DNA from: Holophagales bacterium
GTDB taxonomy: Bacteria; Acidobacteriota; Thermoanaerobaculia; Multivoradales; Multivoraceae
Assembly (NCBI GenBank): GCA_009843505.1
Contig: VYDI01000020.1
Span: 22,461-86,460, forward strand
Length of the DNA: 64,000 nt
Direction of reading: 5' to 3'
Made by a program: the position numbers and the translations under genes. The notes below the pieces were generated by a model, which ran no database searches, had not been told where the DNA came from, and saw only the letters and a program-made list of their open reading frames with translations. Below are positions 63,590-64,000 of the stretch, in pieces. Position 1 is the first letter of the stretch, and each line of letters starts with the position of its first letter.

Positions 63590-63904
63590 TCAGGCACCAA
63601 ACGCCTTGATCTCGACGTCGACGCCGGCGGGAAGCTCCAGCTTCATCAGCGCGTCGACGGTCTGACTGGTGGGCTCGAAGATGTCGAGCAACCGCTTGTG
63701 GGTGCGGATCTCGAACTGCTCCCGCGACTTCTTGTCCACGTGCGGCGAACGGTTCACCGTGTAGCGGGCGATGTGAGTCGGAAGCGGAATGGGACCGACC
63801 ACACGGGCGCCGCTGCGCCGGGCGGTGTCGACGATCTCGTGGGTCGACGTGTCCAGGATGCGATAGTCGAAGGCCTTGAGCCGGATGCGAATCTTCTCGT
63901 TCAT
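63590..63904 (-). CDS. rpsJ: Small subunit ribosomal protein S10
   Basis: Protein of 104 residues: [20 protein letters not shown] and [20 protein letters not shown], with the C-terminal [17 protein letters not shown] 63904 is chosen. S10 also takes part in NusB-mediated antitermination. It follows tuf. Confidence 0.97.
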   Translation of the reverse strand: MNEKIRIRLKAFDYRILDTSTHEIVDTARRSGARVVGPIPLPTHIARYTVNRSPHVDKKSREQFEIRTHKRLLDIFEPTSQTVDALMKLELPAGVDVEIKAFGA

Positions 63905-63956
63905 CGTTCCCTCGAATCCCAACCTTCCTCGATCGCCTGACGCACCCGGTACCGTC

Positions 63957-64000
63957 TCACTCGGCGATGTCGGTGACAGTGCCGGCGCCCACCGTGCGGC
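63957..64000 (-). CDS. tuf: Elongation factor Tu, C-terminal end (partial)
   Basis: Only the last 14 codons lie in the window. They read [13 protein letters not shown] before the stop, which matches the C-terminus of EF-Tu. Its place just before rpsJ is the usual one. The rest of the gene lies beyond position 64000. Confidence 0.88.
   Translation of the reverse strand, partial: RTVGAGTVTDIAE

Overview
The window is GC-rich bacterial chromosomal DNA. It is most likely from an acidobacterium, perhaps of the Thermoanaerobaculia type. Three things point that way: a protein of the acidobacterial VWFA-related class, a SpoIVB-type S55 peptidase next to a beta-propeller protein, and a remnant domain that I recall from secreted acidobacterial proteins. 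This placement is inference, not a search result. Genes are tightly packed, and many neighbours overlap by four bases in a GTGA or ATGA stop-start pattern.

Positions 1-32170 hold mixed housekeeping genes. They include xerD between two copies of a dispersed repeat, a lytic transglycosylase, a SpoIIE-type phosphatase, the KorA/KorB 2-oxoacid:ferredoxin oxidoreductase, coaD, a propeller/S55 pair, tsaC, recN, proC, proline dehydrogenase and lipA/lipB. A FitAB-like toxin-antitoxin pair, a patatin lipase and a class I aldolase follow. Next come a NudL-like protein that has lost its Nudix box, a membrane protein carrying an in-frame REP-like insertion, and a glycosyltransferase. The stretch ends with prfB (with its programmed frameshift), lnt, a SPOR protein, an SPFH protein and NfeD.

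Positions 32170-44562 hold tRNA-Pro(CGG), rodZ, a long GreA fusion, gatCA, a LysM-like/amidase_3 cell-wall amidase, lexA with a palindrome over its start, an active/inactive M16 peptidase pair, and a divergent EF-G paralogue.

Positions 44563-50203 form an accessory island of about 5.2 kb. It lies between the EF-G paralogue and the 3' end of the ribosomal superoperon. It is bracketed by two homologous, oppositely oriented palindromic elements of about 175-180 bp, which are MITE-like. Inside are an unrecognised secreted protein, a type II restriction-modification pair (Eco57I-like methyltransferase plus BsuBI/PstI-like nuclease), a chain of overlapping tiny phage-like ORFs, an FN3 protein, and a frameshifted acidobacterial-type C-terminal domain. 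This is the most unusual part of the window.

Positions 50204-64000, all on the minus strand, are the fused S10-spc-alpha operon from the end of tuf to rplQ. The usual rpsN, map and rpsD genes are missing from their normal slots. The S5 gene carries a tail that overlaps the start of rpmD.
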